A stretch of DNA of 64,000 bases from NCBI GenBank assembly GCA_947627795.1, contig CANQXJ010000001.1:61322-125321 (forward strand), written 5' to 3'. The translations under genes and the position numbers were made by a program. This DNA is from an uncultured Clostridia bacterium (GTDB lineage: Bacteria > Bacillota > Clostridia > UBA1381). Below, piece after piece: positions 25,944 to 34,991 of this stretch (the first letter of the stretch is position 1; every line of letters starts with the position of its first letter). The notes under the pieces were generated by a model, which did not search any database, was not told the origin of the DNA, and saw only the letters and a list, made by a program, of their open reading frames with translations.

Positions 25944-28052
25944 ATGACATTCGGCAGAATATTGCCGGCGGCTCTGATAATCGGCTGCTTTTTAAGCGCG
26001 CCTTCGGTTTCAGCTGCCGGAAGCACATCGTTGGTTTACGGTATTGATTCACATATTGCTATAGTAAACGATACCGCGTATACTACGGACTCCGCTCCGT
26101 ATCTGTACAATAACGGAACAGAATCCATCACATACGCGCCTCTTCGATACACAACCGAGGCTTTCGGCGCGCAAGTCAGCTATGACGAGGCAAGCCGTAC
26201 AGCCGCGGTGCTTTATAACGGCAAGGAATACGTATATGATTTACAGACAAGAGCGCAGGTGGTAAACGACCGTTCATACATACCGCTAAGGGAGCTTATG
26301 GAGCTTTTGGAAATGCGCGTCGATTGGTATGACGGCTTAATTTCAATTAGTGAAAATAACGAAGGACTTACTCCCGAGCAAGCTCTGAACTGCTGGGAAA
26401 AAATTTATTATAATCCAACAAGCCTATCAGCGCCGTCAAACGTTCCGACCGGAAACTTTGTAAGCTTTTCCCGTCCGGCGGGGCTTTATACTCAGGACTT
26501 TGATGTGGCTCTGTCAACAGGGCTTGAAGGCGGAACTATATACTATACCACCGACGGTTCAGATCCGACTGCAAACTCGACTGTGTATACCAAGCCCATA
26601 AGAATAACAAACAGGCTTATGCAGCCCGCGTCTCTCACGGGATATGTAACCGCAAACGAGGGCTTTACAATTCCCCGAACCAATATTATGAAAGGAACGA
26701 TAATAAAGGCAATGGCGGTGAACTCGGAGGGTGCAAAAACTCCCGTTTCCGTTTCTACATATATCGTATCCCCCGACATTCTGAACCGTTACAGAACCGA
26801 TGTGGTGTGCATAACAACGCCCGTTGAAAATCTGTTTGACAGCAAAACAGGAATATATATGCCGGAAAACTGTAACAACAAAGGCTCGGAATGGGAGCGA
26901 AAGGCATTTATGGAGTTGTTCGACGAATCCGGCATGCGCGTTGTTTCCCAACCCGTATCGCTCAGAATAAACGGAGGAACAACGAGGAATTATCAGCAGA
27001 AATCGCTGAGAGTATACGCAAAAAAGAATGAGGCGTACCAAAACGGCGGCAGCAAAAAAATTAAGTATGACATTTTTGACGGAAGCGTTAAGGATAACAA
27101 GGGCGAAATAATAGATAAATTTGACACGCTGGTGCTCCGCAATTTCGGAGACGACTGGTACGGTTACGCCATGCGTGACTCGCTCATAAGCAATCTGAGC
27201 CGTCCGCTCAGCGCCGATACTCTCGGGGAGAAAATCTGCGTTGTGTTCATAAACGGCGAATACTGGGGAGCGCATGAAATACGCGAGCGCTATGACAGCG
27301 AGTATTTCCAGTCGCATTATAACCTTGCCTCCGACAAAGACGTCGCAATGGCGGAAATTTCCGAAGACCGCAACCACCCGACGCTCAGCGAGGGCGAGGA
27401 AACTGATATTTCCGAATTGGAACAACAGATGCTTTTTGTCGCAGACAGTGACATGACTGACGCGCAAAATTACGAGCAAGCGGAAAAGGCGTTTGATTTT
27501 GACAGTCTTATCGACCATTATATAGTAAACGTCTTTTTCGAAAATGATGACTGGCCCGTAAACAATATAAAAATGTGGAAAAACAAAAATCCGCAAAATC
27601 CGATCGACACGAAATGGCATTTCACAATTGCCGATGAGGATAATACATTTGTATCGCTTTCCGAGCGTTTGCCGGTAACTCATAATAATGTTCTCGATTT
27701 AACTTGGTGGCAAAACAACAAAGGCGGTGCTCTCGGCTACACAATTGAGGCAAGCGACGGTATTTTATCCAAATTCATGCGCTCTCTTATGAGAAATGAC
27801 GACTTCTCATCGAGGTTTGAACGCCGCTGCCGCGAATGTATAAACAAATATTTCAACGCCTCCTCGCTGAGCGGCTCGATAACCGAAATGTGGAACGAGC
27901 GGGTTACTCTGAGACAGGAACATATCGCCCGTTACCAAAACAGCTGGAGCAGAGAAAACGCGTCCGCACTGATTCAATACGCGCGCACTAGGCCAATGTC
28001 GGCAAGTCTTGAGCTTGACTCCTACATGACATATTTAAACGCTTTAAAATAA
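25944..28052 (+). CDS. Secreted CotH kinase-like protein with CuAO-N and chitobiase C-terminal domains
   Basis: About 702 residues. Signal peptide 1-24 (ILPAALIIGCFLSAPSVSA). About 27-130: copper-amine-oxidase N-terminal-like domain (APLRYTTEAFGAQVSYDE, RSYIPLRELMELL). About 170-255: chitobiase/beta-hexosaminidase C-terminal type repeat (GGTIYYTTDGSDPTANSTVY). About 285-690: CotH region (SLRINGGTTRNYQQKSLRVY, VFINGEYWGAHEIRERYDSE, YIVNVFFENDDW). CotH proteins are atypical protein kinases, first known from spore coats, but many secreted bacterial members are uncharacterised. Start at ATG 25944 after AAGGAGG. It shares the CuAO-N domain with the amidase at 50335. Confidence 0.85.
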   Translation: MTFGRILPAALIIGCFLSAPSVSAAGSTSLVYGIDSHIAIVNDTAYTTDSAPYLYNNGTESITYAPLRYTTEAFGAQVSYDEASRTAAVLYNGKEYVYDLQTRAQVVNDRSYIPLRELMELLEMRVDWYDGLISISENNEGLTPEQALNCWEKIYYNPTSLSAPSNVPTGNFVSFSRPAGLYTQDFDVALSTGLEGGTIYYTTDGSDPTANSTVYTKPIRITNRLMQPASLTGYVTANEGFTIPRTNIMKGTIIKAMAVNSEGAKTPVSVSTYIVSPDILNRYRTDVVCITTPVENLFDSKTGIYMPENCNNKGSEWERKAFMELFDESGMRVVSQPVSLRINGGTTRNYQQKSLRVYAKKNEAYQNGGSKKIKYDIFDGSVKDNKGEIIDKFDTLVLRNFGDDWYGYAMRDSLISNLSRPLSADTLGEKICVVFINGEYWGAHEIRERYDSEYFQSHYNLASDKDVAMAEISEDRNHPTLSEGEETDISELEQQMLFVADSDMTDAQNYEQAEKAFDFDSLIDHYIVNVFFENDDWPVNNIKMWKNKNPQNPIDTKWHFTIADEDNTFVSLSERLPVTHNNVLDLTWWQNNKGGALGYTIEASDGILSKFMRSLMRNDDFSSRFERRCRECINKYFNASSLSGSITEMWNERVTLRQEHIARYQNSWSRENASALIQYARTRPMSASLELDSYMTYLNALK

Positions 28053-28072
28053 CTTAATCGGAGGTAATTGCA

Positions 28073-30460
28073 ATGACCGGAAAAATGAATTTCGATAATG
28101 ACTGGCGCTTCTATCTCGGCGACCTGCCGCCCAAAACAGACGCGGACGGCTGGGGCGGAGCGAAGGCGCGCACTTACGGCTTCGGCGCGGCGGCGAATTC
28201 GCTTGACGATTCAAGATGGCGCAAGGTCGATTTGCCTCATGACTTCGTCGCGGAAGGAGATTACACAAATAAGCGCGGCGACTCCGATATGCGTCAAATC
28301 CCCGAAATGGAGAGCATCGACAGCCGGCACCTCGCGGGCGGCTCGCTCGAGGGCGGAGTCGGCTGGTACAGAAAACGCTTCGATTTGCCGGATACCGACG
28401 ATAAACGCGTATATATCCGCTTCGACGGAGTGTTCCGCGACAGCGCTGTCTATGTGAACGAATACTACATCGGCTCGCACAAAACAGGTTACACCGGATT
28501 CTATTTCGATATTACCGATTTCGTAAATTTCGGCGGCGATAACCTTATTGCGGTGCGCGTAGATTCGCGCGGACGCGAGGGCTGGTGGTACGAGGGCGGC
28601 GGCATTTACCGCCATGTATGGCTTGAAGTAAAGGAAAACGTGCGTATCGCGCCGCTCGGCGTGTTTGTGTCGGCAAAACCGGATTTGGATACGCTGACCG
28701 CTGCGGTTGACATAAAAGCGGAAATTGAAAATAAGCGTTTTGAAAAAGCTGATGTAACTGTAAAATCGGTTATTTTTGACGCGGAGGGAAACGAAGTTTC
28801 GCGCTCCGAATCGAAAATCACGGCGGAAGCGTGGGACAGCGTTTTATGCGTTCAGAATGTGAATTTGGAAAACGTTCGTTTATGGAGCTTGGAAAGCCCG
28901 TATCTGTACAGTTTGAAAACGGAAATCTTTGTTGACGGAAATCCTGTGGATGAGGAAATTACGAGTTTCGGCGCGCGTGACATAGAATTCAAATCGGGCA
29001 GCGGGTTTTACCTCAACGGCAGACATGTGCGCGTTCAGGGCTTATGCTGTCATCACGACCACGCGGGAGTAGGAATAGGAATTCCGGACAGTGTTTGGGA
29101 ATACAGAATAGAGCGGATCAAGTCAATAGGCGCAAACGCGTACCGCTCGGCGCATCATCAGCCGTCGCCGGTTGTGCTTGATATATGCGACAGGCTTGGT
29201 ATGCTTGTATTTGCGGAAACGCGCAGAATGTCGAGCGCGCCGGAGGATATCGAGGCGCTTCGGACTATGGTAAAAACTGTCCGCAATCATCCGTCTGTGT
29301 TCCTTTTAGGCATCGGTAATGAAGAAATTTTCGCTCAGGACAAACCCGAAACAGCGCGCGCCACGCTCACGATGAAGGCTGAGATAAACAAGCTCGACGG
29401 CACGCGCCCGATAACGTCTGCGGTGGTATGCTGGAACGGCGAGCAGCGCTTTGATAATGCACGCTCGTATATTCCCGTCACGAAAAATCTTGATATAATG
29501 GGCTTTAACTACTGCCGCACCGCATGGGACGATTATCACGAGAGAATGCCGGAGCAGCCAATAATCATAACTGAGGCAACGTCAAACAGCGGCACGCGCG
29601 GCTGCTGCGAAACGGACGAGGCGCGCGGTCAATATTATGTGTACGACACGGAAAACGAACATAAGGTAAAGAGCGGCATAAAAGCCGTTAAGAAGGATAT
29701 AGGCGAAAACGACTGGAAATATTTCGTGGAAAGACCGTATCTTGCGGGAATATTCCTCTGGACGGGCTTAGACTACCGCGGCGAGCCTACCCCTCTCGCG
29801 TATCCGGCTGTGTACTCGCAGTTCGGCATACTCGATTACTGCGGCTTTGAGAAGGATAATTTCTACTACTACAAAAGCTGGTGGACTGACGAGCCTGTTC
29901 TTCATGTTTTCCCGCACTGGAATCATGCCGGAAAAGAGGGAACGCCGATAAACGTATATTGCTACAGCAATCTTGATGAGGTTGAAATTTTCGTAAACGG
30001 CAGGAGCTACGGCAAAAAGACGGTCGAGAAAAACTGGTATCTCGGCTGGGAAAACGTAATATACGAGCCGGGCTGCCTGAGAGCGGTAGGCTACAAAAAC
30101 GGCGAGGCAGTAATGGAGGACATGGTTCCGACCACGCTTGCGCCGAGTAAAATTGTACTTACGCCGTATAAAAATACCGTATGCACAGGCGAAACTGTAA
30201 TAATAAATGTAAAAATCACCGACAGAAACGGCAGGACTGTTCCGACTGCGGATAACGAAATCAGATTTAAAATCAAAGGAGGAGCTTTCGTCGGAACGGG
30301 AAACGGCAATCCGGGAAGCCACGAATCGGAAAAGCTCCCCGTAAGGCGCGCGTTCAACGGGTTGTGTCAGCTATTGGTAAAGGCGGAAACAGATGATATA
30401 ACCGTAACGGCGATATCTGATGGTATAGAACCCGGGTCATATTCGGTTACAGTGAAATAA
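28073..30460 (+). CDS. Glycoside hydrolase family 2 (beta-galactosidase-like)
   Basis: 795 residues, no signal peptide, so likely cytoplasmic. Domain order: jelly-roll sugar-binding domain (WRKVDLPHDF, GGVGWYRKRFDLP), Ig-like domain, TIM barrel, then C-terminal Ig-like domains (IVLTPYKNTVCTGETVIINV). The catalytic acid is Glu417 in GIGNEE and the nucleophile is Glu501 in IIITEATSN. The exact sugar (galactoside, glucuronide or mannoside) cannot be settled by eye; beta-galactosidase is the best guess. It starts 20 bases after the CotH gene with a good GGAGG. Confidence 0.88.
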   Translation: MTGKMNFDNDWRFYLGDLPPKTDADGWGGAKARTYGFGAAANSLDDSRWRKVDLPHDFVAEGDYTNKRGDSDMRQIPEMESIDSRHLAGGSLEGGVGWYRKRFDLPDTDDKRVYIRFDGVFRDSAVYVNEYYIGSHKTGYTGFYFDITDFVNFGGDNLIAVRVDSRGREGWWYEGGGIYRHVWLEVKENVRIAPLGVFVSAKPDLDTLTAAVDIKAEIENKRFEKADVTVKSVIFDAEGNEVSRSESKITAEAWDSVLCVQNVNLENVRLWSLESPYLYSLKTEIFVDGNPVDEEITSFGARDIEFKSGSGFYLNGRHVRVQGLCCHHDHAGVGIGIPDSVWEYRIERIKSIGANAYRSAHHQPSPVVLDICDRLGMLVFAETRRMSSAPEDIEALRTMVKTVRNHPSVFLLGIGNEEIFAQDKPETARATLTMKAEINKLDGTRPITSAVVCWNGEQRFDNARSYIPVTKNLDIMGFNYCRTAWDDYHERMPEQPIIITEATSNSGTRGCCETDEARGQYYVYDTENEHKVKSGIKAVKKDIGENDWKYFVERPYLAGIFLWTGLDYRGEPTPLAYPAVYSQFGILDYCGFEKDNFYYYKSWWTDEPVLHVFPHWNHAGKEGTPINVYCYSNLDEVEIFVNGRSYGKKTVEKNWYLGWENVIYEPGCLRAVGYKNGEAVMEDMVPTTLAPSKIVLTPYKNTVCTGETVIINVKITDRNGRTVPTADNEIRFKIKGGAFVGTGNGNPGSHESEKLPVRRAFNGLCQLLVKAETDDITVTAISDGIEPGSYSVTVK

Positions 30461-30520
30461 TTTTGAAAAGCTGGCGCATAATACGCCTGACACGCGCGGT
30501 ACTTTCTCTATTGGTTTTAT

Positions 30521-30556
30521 AAAAAACGCGGGGATTACAAAATCTCCGCGTTTTTT
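30521..30556. terminator. Bidirectional terminator between GH2 gene and pyrD
   Basis: Stem of 15 pairs (one G-U on the plus strand) between 30521-30535 and 30542-30556 with a six-base loop and T runs of six at both ends. It serves the convergent transcripts. Confidence 0.85.
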
Positions 30557-30571
30557 ATATCAACAAAATCT

Positions 30572-30594
30572 CGACTGTCCTTATGGGATAGTCG
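30572..30594. terminator. Second hairpin next to the pyrD stop
   Basis: CGACTGTCC/GGATAGTCG, nine pairs with one G-U, loop of five, three bases from the pyrD stop codon. On the minus strand it is followed within three bases by ATTTTG. Possibly the proper pyrD terminator. Confidence 0.5.
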
Positions 30595-30597
30595 CTT

Positions 30598-31509
30598 TTA
30601 ATTAAGCACCACACTGCCTATTATCTCGTTTATATCCTCAATTCCGTGACGCTCCATATACGCGGCAATGTCACGCTTTACATCGAGAATTAAATCGGGT
30701 TTCACGAACAGTCCCGTGCCGAGCGCGACAAGCGACGCGCCCGCGAGCATGAACTCTATAACATCATCGCCCGACATAACTCCGCCCATGCCTATTATAG
30801 GTATTTTAACCGCCTGATGCACCTGATATACCATTCTCACCGCCACCGGCTTTACCGCGGGTCCCGACAGTCCGCCCATGTTGTTCGCGAGGATAGGGCG
30901 GCGCGAATGTATGTCTATCTTCATTCCGAGAAGCGTGTTGATGAGCGATAAGCCGTCCGCTCCGCCGTCTTCGGCGGCTTTGGCTATGTCCGTTATCGAT
31001 GTGACATTCGGCGAAAGCTTCACCACAAGCGGCTTTTTGCAATGCTTTTTTACCGCCGCAGTCAGCTCGTTTACAGTTTTCGCGTCCGTGCCGAACGCAA
31101 GCCCGCCGTGCTTTACGTTGGGACAGGATATGTTCATCTCTATTACCGCCGCGTCGGTGTCCGAGAGAATTTCAGCCATTTCCCAGTATTCCTCTACCGT
31201 GTTTCCCGACATATTCGCGATAACGTGCGCGCCGCAGTCCTTCAGTGCGGGCATTGTGTGCGCCGCGAAATACTCCACGCCCGGATTTTGCAGTCCTACG
31301 CTGTTAAGTATACCGCTCGGAGTTTCCGCTATTCTCGGCGCTTTGTTGCCCTCTCTCGGATAACGCGTAAGCCCCTTCGCCCCGAATCCGCCGTACTCCG
31401 ACAAATCCACGTACTCGCCGTATTCCTCTCCGAAACCGAACGTTCCCGAAGCGGTAACGATTGGGTTTTTAAATTCTATTCCGCAGAAATTGATTTTTGT
31501 GTTAATCAT
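30598..31509 (-). CDS. pyrD: Dihydroorotate dehydrogenase, class 1B catalytic subunit
   Basis: FMN enzyme oxidising dihydroorotate to orotate in pyrimidine synthesis. 303 residues. The catalytic Cys is in EMNISCPNVKHGG, as in class 1 enzymes. The FMN-binding end has IIGMGGVMSGDDVIEFMLAGA. It overlaps pyrK by 8 bases, and pyrK supplies the NAD-linked electron path, which makes this a 1B enzyme. Last gene of the operon, followed by terminator hairpins. pyrE, often next in Clostridia, is not here. Confidence 0.96.
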   Translation of the reverse strand: MINTKINFCGIEFKNPIVTASGTFGFGEEYGEYVDLSEYGGFGAKGLTRYPREGNKAPRIAETPSGILNSVGLQNPGVEYFAAHTMPALKDCGAHVIANMSGNTVEEYWEMAEILSDTDAAVIEMNISCPNVKHGGLAFGTDAKTVNELTAAVKKHCKKPLVVKLSPNVTSITDIAKAAEDGGADGLSLINTLLGMKIDIHSRRPILANNMGGLSGPAVKPVAVRMVYQVHQAVKIPIIGMGGVMSGDDVIEFMLAGASLVALGTGLFVKPDLILDVKRDIAAYMERHGIEDINEIIGSVVLN

Positions 31510-32266
31510 TGAGCGTCACCTCCCTGCTGTCAAATACAGGTCCGTTTTTGCATACGCGAAGCTGTTTGTCCATACCGTCCTTAGTCGATTCGCAGGTGCA
31601 TACCAGACACGCGCCGATACCGCACCCCATACGCTGTTCGAGCGATAATTGACACTCTATCCCGCGCTTTTCCGCGATTGCTTTAACGGCTTTGAACATA
31701 GGCTTCGGTCCGCACGCGAAAATTACATCGTACGGATTTTTATCGAGATACTCGTCCATCGCCGACGCTATGTAACCTTTATATCCATAGCTTCCGTCGT
31801 CCGTGCCTACCGTAACGGACTTTGCAATCGACGCAAACTCGTCCTCCATAACAACTCTGTCCGCGCTCCTAAAGCCCAAAAAAACGTCCGATTTGACCTG
31901 TTTTGCAAGCAAAAACAGCGGAAAAACGCCTATTCCGCCGCCGATTATAACGGCGTTTTTATGCTCGGGCTTCACCTCAAATCCATGTCCGAGCGGTCCC
32001 ATAACGTCGATAAAATCCCCGACGCTATGCTCGGCGAGCGCTTTCGTCCCCTCGCCCTTGACTTCGAAAATAAACCGCACGCAGCTATCATGCGCGTCGC
32101 AGATGCTTATCGGACGGCGCAAAAACGTACCGCCGCCGCACGCGATATGCAAAAACTGCCCGCACCGTGCCTCAGCCGCGATTTCCGGCGATTCGATTGT
32201 GAAATCGAAAATGCCGGGTATCGGTTCTGATTTTGATATTAGTTTACATAATTTTGCTGTTTTCAT
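31502..32266 (-). CDS. pyrK: Dihydroorotate dehydrogenase electron transfer subunit
   Basis: Ferredoxin-reductase-like partner of PyrD that carries FAD and a 2Fe-2S cluster and passes electrons to NAD. 254 residues. FAD site FLRRPISICD, NAD site VIIGGGIGVFPL, and the C-terminal Cys set MGCGIGACLVCTC plus a further Cys at LRVC for the 2Fe-2S cluster. It lies 13 bases after hicB and overlaps pyrD. Confidence 0.96.
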   Translation of the reverse strand: MKTAKLCKLISKSEPIPGIFDFTIESPEIAAEARCGQFLHIACGGGTFLRRPISICDAHDSCVRFIFEVKGEGTKALAEHSVGDFIDVMGPLGHGFEVKPEHKNAVIIGGGIGVFPLFLLAKQVKSDVFLGFRSADRVVMEDEFASIAKSVTVGTDDGSYGYKGYIASAMDEYLDKNPYDVIFACGPKPMFKAVKAIAEKRGIECQLSLEQRMGCGIGACLVCTCESTKDGMDKQLRVCKNGPVFDSREVTLND

Positions 32267-32279
32267 ATACTCTCCTTTA

Positions 32280-32489
32280 TCACGCGTACATCAATTTCCC
32301 CTTAGGAACGGGAATATCCTCTCCATCCTCTTTGGCGATTTCAATCCATTCATGTATTACTCTTTCCGCGTTTTCAATAGCTTCCCTGCGCGTTCTTCCG
32401 TCAGCCATACAGCCCGGCAGTTCCGGAACCTCTGCGATAAACGCCTCGTCATCTTTGCTCCAATATAAAATTATTTCGTAATTATACAT
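32280..32489 (-). CDS. hicB: HicB-type antitoxin (short form)
   Basis: 69 residues with the partial RNase H-like HicB fold: YNYEIILYWSKDDEAFIAEVPELPGCMADGRTR is the family's N-terminal hallmark (split here only in prose: YEIILYWSKDDE, AEVPELPGCMADG). The protein ends after this domain, so the C-terminal helix-turn-helix or ribbon-helix-helix found in many HicB proteins is absent and self-repression at DNA is doubtful. The start ATG at 32489 overlaps the hicA stop by 8 bases. It lies inside the pyr operon. Confidence 0.85.
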   Translation of the reverse strand: MYNYEIILYWSKDDEAFIAEVPELPGCMADGRTRREAIENAERVIHEWIEIAKEDGEDIPVPKGKLMYA

Positions 32490-32742
32490 TTTCCTTTCCT
32501 CCAAGTTTATACTTCATCATAATTTCCCTTACCTGTTTAACCTGATACGGTTTTGCCTGAATCCCTTTAGGTTGAATATTTATTTTTTCGGCTATTCCAT
32601 CCTTAGTATATATAAAGTGGTCGCCCCGTATTCTTTCACGAAATCCTAAATAATTCAACAAATGCTTCAATTCCGAAAATTTTATATTTTTATCCTGCTG
32701 ACCGCTTATAACAGAATATACCAATTTTTCTATCTGGCTCAT
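32482..32742 (-). CDS. hicA: HicA-type mRNA interferase toxin
   Basis: 86 residues, a double-stranded-RNA-binding-like fold that cleaves mRNA when free of HicB. The catalytic His is His42 in RGDHFIYTKDG. The helix SELKHLLNYLGFRER is typical; the tail PYQVKQVREIMMKYKL also fits. The start follows GGAG by 7 bases, 26 bases after the pyrF stop. No separate promoter is visible in that gap. The toxin-first order is canonical, the place in a pyrimidine operon is not. Confidence 0.85.
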   Translation of the reverse strand: MSQIEKLVYSVISGQQDKNIKFSELKHLLNYLGFRERIRGDHFIYTKDGIAEKINIQPKGIQAKPYQVKQVREIMMKYKLGGKENV

Positions 32743-32768
32743 GTAATTACTCCGTGTTTAAACAATTT

Positions 32769-33683
32769 TTAAATTACGCTCACTAAATCCTCTCTCATGC
32801 GAATCGCTTCCGCTCTCGCGGCTTCGGCGAATTGTTCTTCCTTCCAGTCGCCTTTTTTGTACGCGCAAATAATTCCACGCGACGAGTTTACTATCGCGCC
32901 GAGTCCGTCATCGTTGAAGCACGGCTTTACGCCCATAGCTCCGCCGCCCTGCGCGCCGTAGCCGGGTACGAGGAAATACGATTTCGTCATAAGCTTACGC
33001 AGTACCTCCGCCTGCTCGGGATATGTCGCGCCCACTACCGCGCCGACCGCGCCGTAGCCGCTCTTTCCTATCGTGTCCGCGTTCCATTTGTCTATCATTT
33101 CAGCCATTTTTTCGTAAATGTGCTTGTCGCCAGACATTAAATCCTGAAGCTCGCCCGACGACGGGTTTGACGTTTTCGCGAGCGCGAAAATCGCTTTGTC
33201 GTATTTTTTGCAATCGTCGATAAACGGCTTCACTCCGTCCGTGCCGAGATACGCGTTCACCGTCACGCAATCAACGCCGCACGGCTCACATTCCTCGCCG
33301 TCTATATCGACCGTACCGAGATACGCCTTCGAATACGCTTCAGCCGTTGAACCGATATCGTTGCGCTTTACATCTAGAATTACATAAAGTCCCTTCTCCT
33401 TCGCGTACGCGATTGTGCGGTGGAGGACCTCCTCGCCGGGAAGTCCGTACATCTCGTAAAACGCCGACTGCGGCTTTACCGCAGGTACCACGTCGCAGAG
33501 CGCGTCGATAAGCCCCTTGTTGTATTCCCATATAGCCTCCGCCGCGCCGCGCAGGGATTTGCCGTATTCCTTGTACGCCTTTTCGCGAATGAACATCGGC
33601 ACATATTCAACCTTCGGATCAAGCCCCGCTACCGACGGATTGCCCTTTTCCTTTATTTTCTTTACCAATAAATCAACCGACAT
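32769..33683 (-). CDS. pyrF: Orotidine 5'-phosphate decarboxylase (type 2)
   Basis: Converts OMP to UMP. 304 residues, the longer type 2 family. The active-site Asp-Lys-Asp array is in LDVKRNDIGSTAEAY, and the start VAGLDPKVEYVP is characteristic. Downstream of pyrC by 15 bases, followed by hicA. Confidence 0.95.
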   Translation of the reverse strand: MSVDLLVKKIKEKGNPSVAGLDPKVEYVPMFIREKAYKEYGKSLRGAAEAIWEYNKGLIDALCDVVPAVKPQSAFYEMYGLPGEEVLHRTIAYAKEKGLYVILDVKRNDIGSTAEAYSKAYLGTVDIDGEECEPCGVDCVTVNAYLGTDGVKPFIDDCKKYDKAIFALAKTSNPSSGELQDLMSGDKHIYEKMAEMIDKWNADTIGKSGYGAVGAVVGATYPEQAEVLRKLMTKSYFLVPGYGAQGGGAMGVKPCFNDDGLGAIVNSSRGIICAYKKGDWKEEQFAEAARAEAIRMREDLVSVI

Positions 33684-33698
33684 AATTTTTTTCTCCTT

Positions 33699-34991
33699 TT
33701 ATAATAAAACGCCCTGATTAACCGCTATTTCGCCGTTTACAATAACATATTCCGGCTTGCCGCAGAGTACGAAACCGTCGTACGGCGAATTTTTACTTTT
33801 TGAATGTAATTGACTTATGTCAACCGTCCATTCCTTTTCGGGATCGAAAATCGTGATATCCGCTATTTTGCCTACCGCCAAATTGCCCTTGCTTATACCC
33901 AAGATCCGCGACGGATTTACCGACATTTTTTCGATAAGCTGATTTATCGTAAGAACCCCCGTTTTTACAAGATACGTAAGCCCAAGCCCGAGCGATGTTT
34001 CAAAGCCCACTATGCCGTTTTTCGCGAGCGCGAATTCGCAGTTTTTCTCGTCGATATGGTGCGGCGCGTGGTCGGTTACGATACAGTCTATCGTGCCGTC
34101 GGCAAGCCCTTCCTTTATCGCTTCAACGTCGTCGTCCGTTCTCAGCGGCGGATTCATTTTCGCGTTCGTGTTGTAGCCGTTGACAGCCGCCTCGGTCAAA
34201 GTGAAATAGTGCGGACACGTTTCGCAGGTCACTCTCACACCGCGCTTTTTCGCCTGTCTTACAAGCTCTACGCTTCCGCGCGTGCTGACGTGAGCGATAT
34301 GGATCGCCGTGCCCGTCGCCTCGGCGATTATTATATCGCGCGAAACCATTACCTCCTCAGCCGCGCGCGTGATCCCGGGAAGTCCGAGATACGTTGACAT
34401 ATAGCCCTCGTTCATCGCTCCGCCGTTCGCGAGCGGCATATCCTCGCAGTGCGAGATCACCGTCATATCGAACATATCCGCGTACTCCATCGCGCGGCGC
34501 ATAAGAGCGGAGTTTTCAACAGGCTTGCCGTCGTCGGAAACAGCCGCCGCTCCGGCGAATTTCATCTCGCCTATCGGAGCGAGCTCCTTACCCTTCAAGC
34601 CCTTTGAAATCGCGCCTATCGGGTACACGTTTACGTAGCCTACCTCTTTCGCCTTCTGCTTTATGTAGGTTACGACCGCCTCGCTATCAACGACCGGATC
34701 CGTGTTCGGCATACACGCGACCGACGTTATACCGCCCATAACGGCGCTTCTCGTGCCTGTTTCGATGTCCTCCTTGTATTCCTGTCCCGGATCGCGCAGA
34801 TGGCAGTGCATATCGACAAGCCCCGGGCATACGATTTTGCCCGACGCGTCGATAACCTCCATCTCAACGCCCTCAAGCTCAGGATCGTCGCCGATTTCGG
34901 AAATCAGGTTGCCGTCCACAAAAATATCCGTCACTTCGTCTATGTCGTTCGCGGGGTCGATTACGTGTCCGCCTTTAATTAATATTCTCAT
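33699..34991 (-). CDS. pyrC: Dihydroorotase (class I)
   Basis: Zinc amidohydrolase that closes carbamoyl aspartate to dihydroorotate. 430 residues. The metal site is DMHCHLRDPGQEYKED, further ligands are in VISHCEDMPL and HIAHVST, and the catalytic Asp in IVTDHAPHH. It overlaps pyrB by 4 bases (ATGA), so the two enzymes of consecutive steps are translationally coupled. Confidence 0.96.
   Translation of the reverse strand: MRILIKGGHVIDPANDIDEVTDIFVDGNLISEIGDDPELEGVEMEVIDASGKIVCPGLVDMHCHLRDPGQEYKEDIETGTRSAVMGGITSVACMPNTDPVVDSEAVVTYIKQKAKEVGYVNVYPIGAISKGLKGKELAPIGEMKFAGAAAVSDDGKPVENSALMRRAMEYADMFDMTVISHCEDMPLANGGAMNEGYMSTYLGLPGITRAAEEVMVSRDIIIAEATGTAIHIAHVSTRGSVELVRQAKKRGVRVTCETCPHYFTLTEAAVNGYNTNAKMNPPLRTDDDVEAIKEGLADGTIDCIVTDHAPHHIDEKNCEFALAKNGIVGFETSLGLGLTYLVKTGVLTINQLIEKMSVNPSRILGISKGNLAVGKIADITIFDPEKEWTVDISQLHSKSKNSPYDGFVLCGKPEYVIVNGEIAVNQGVLL

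Noticed and set aside
26559..27683. 374-residue open frame antisense to the CotH gene
   Set aside because: No ribosome site, odd composition, and the plus-strand frame has clear domains and a signal peptide.
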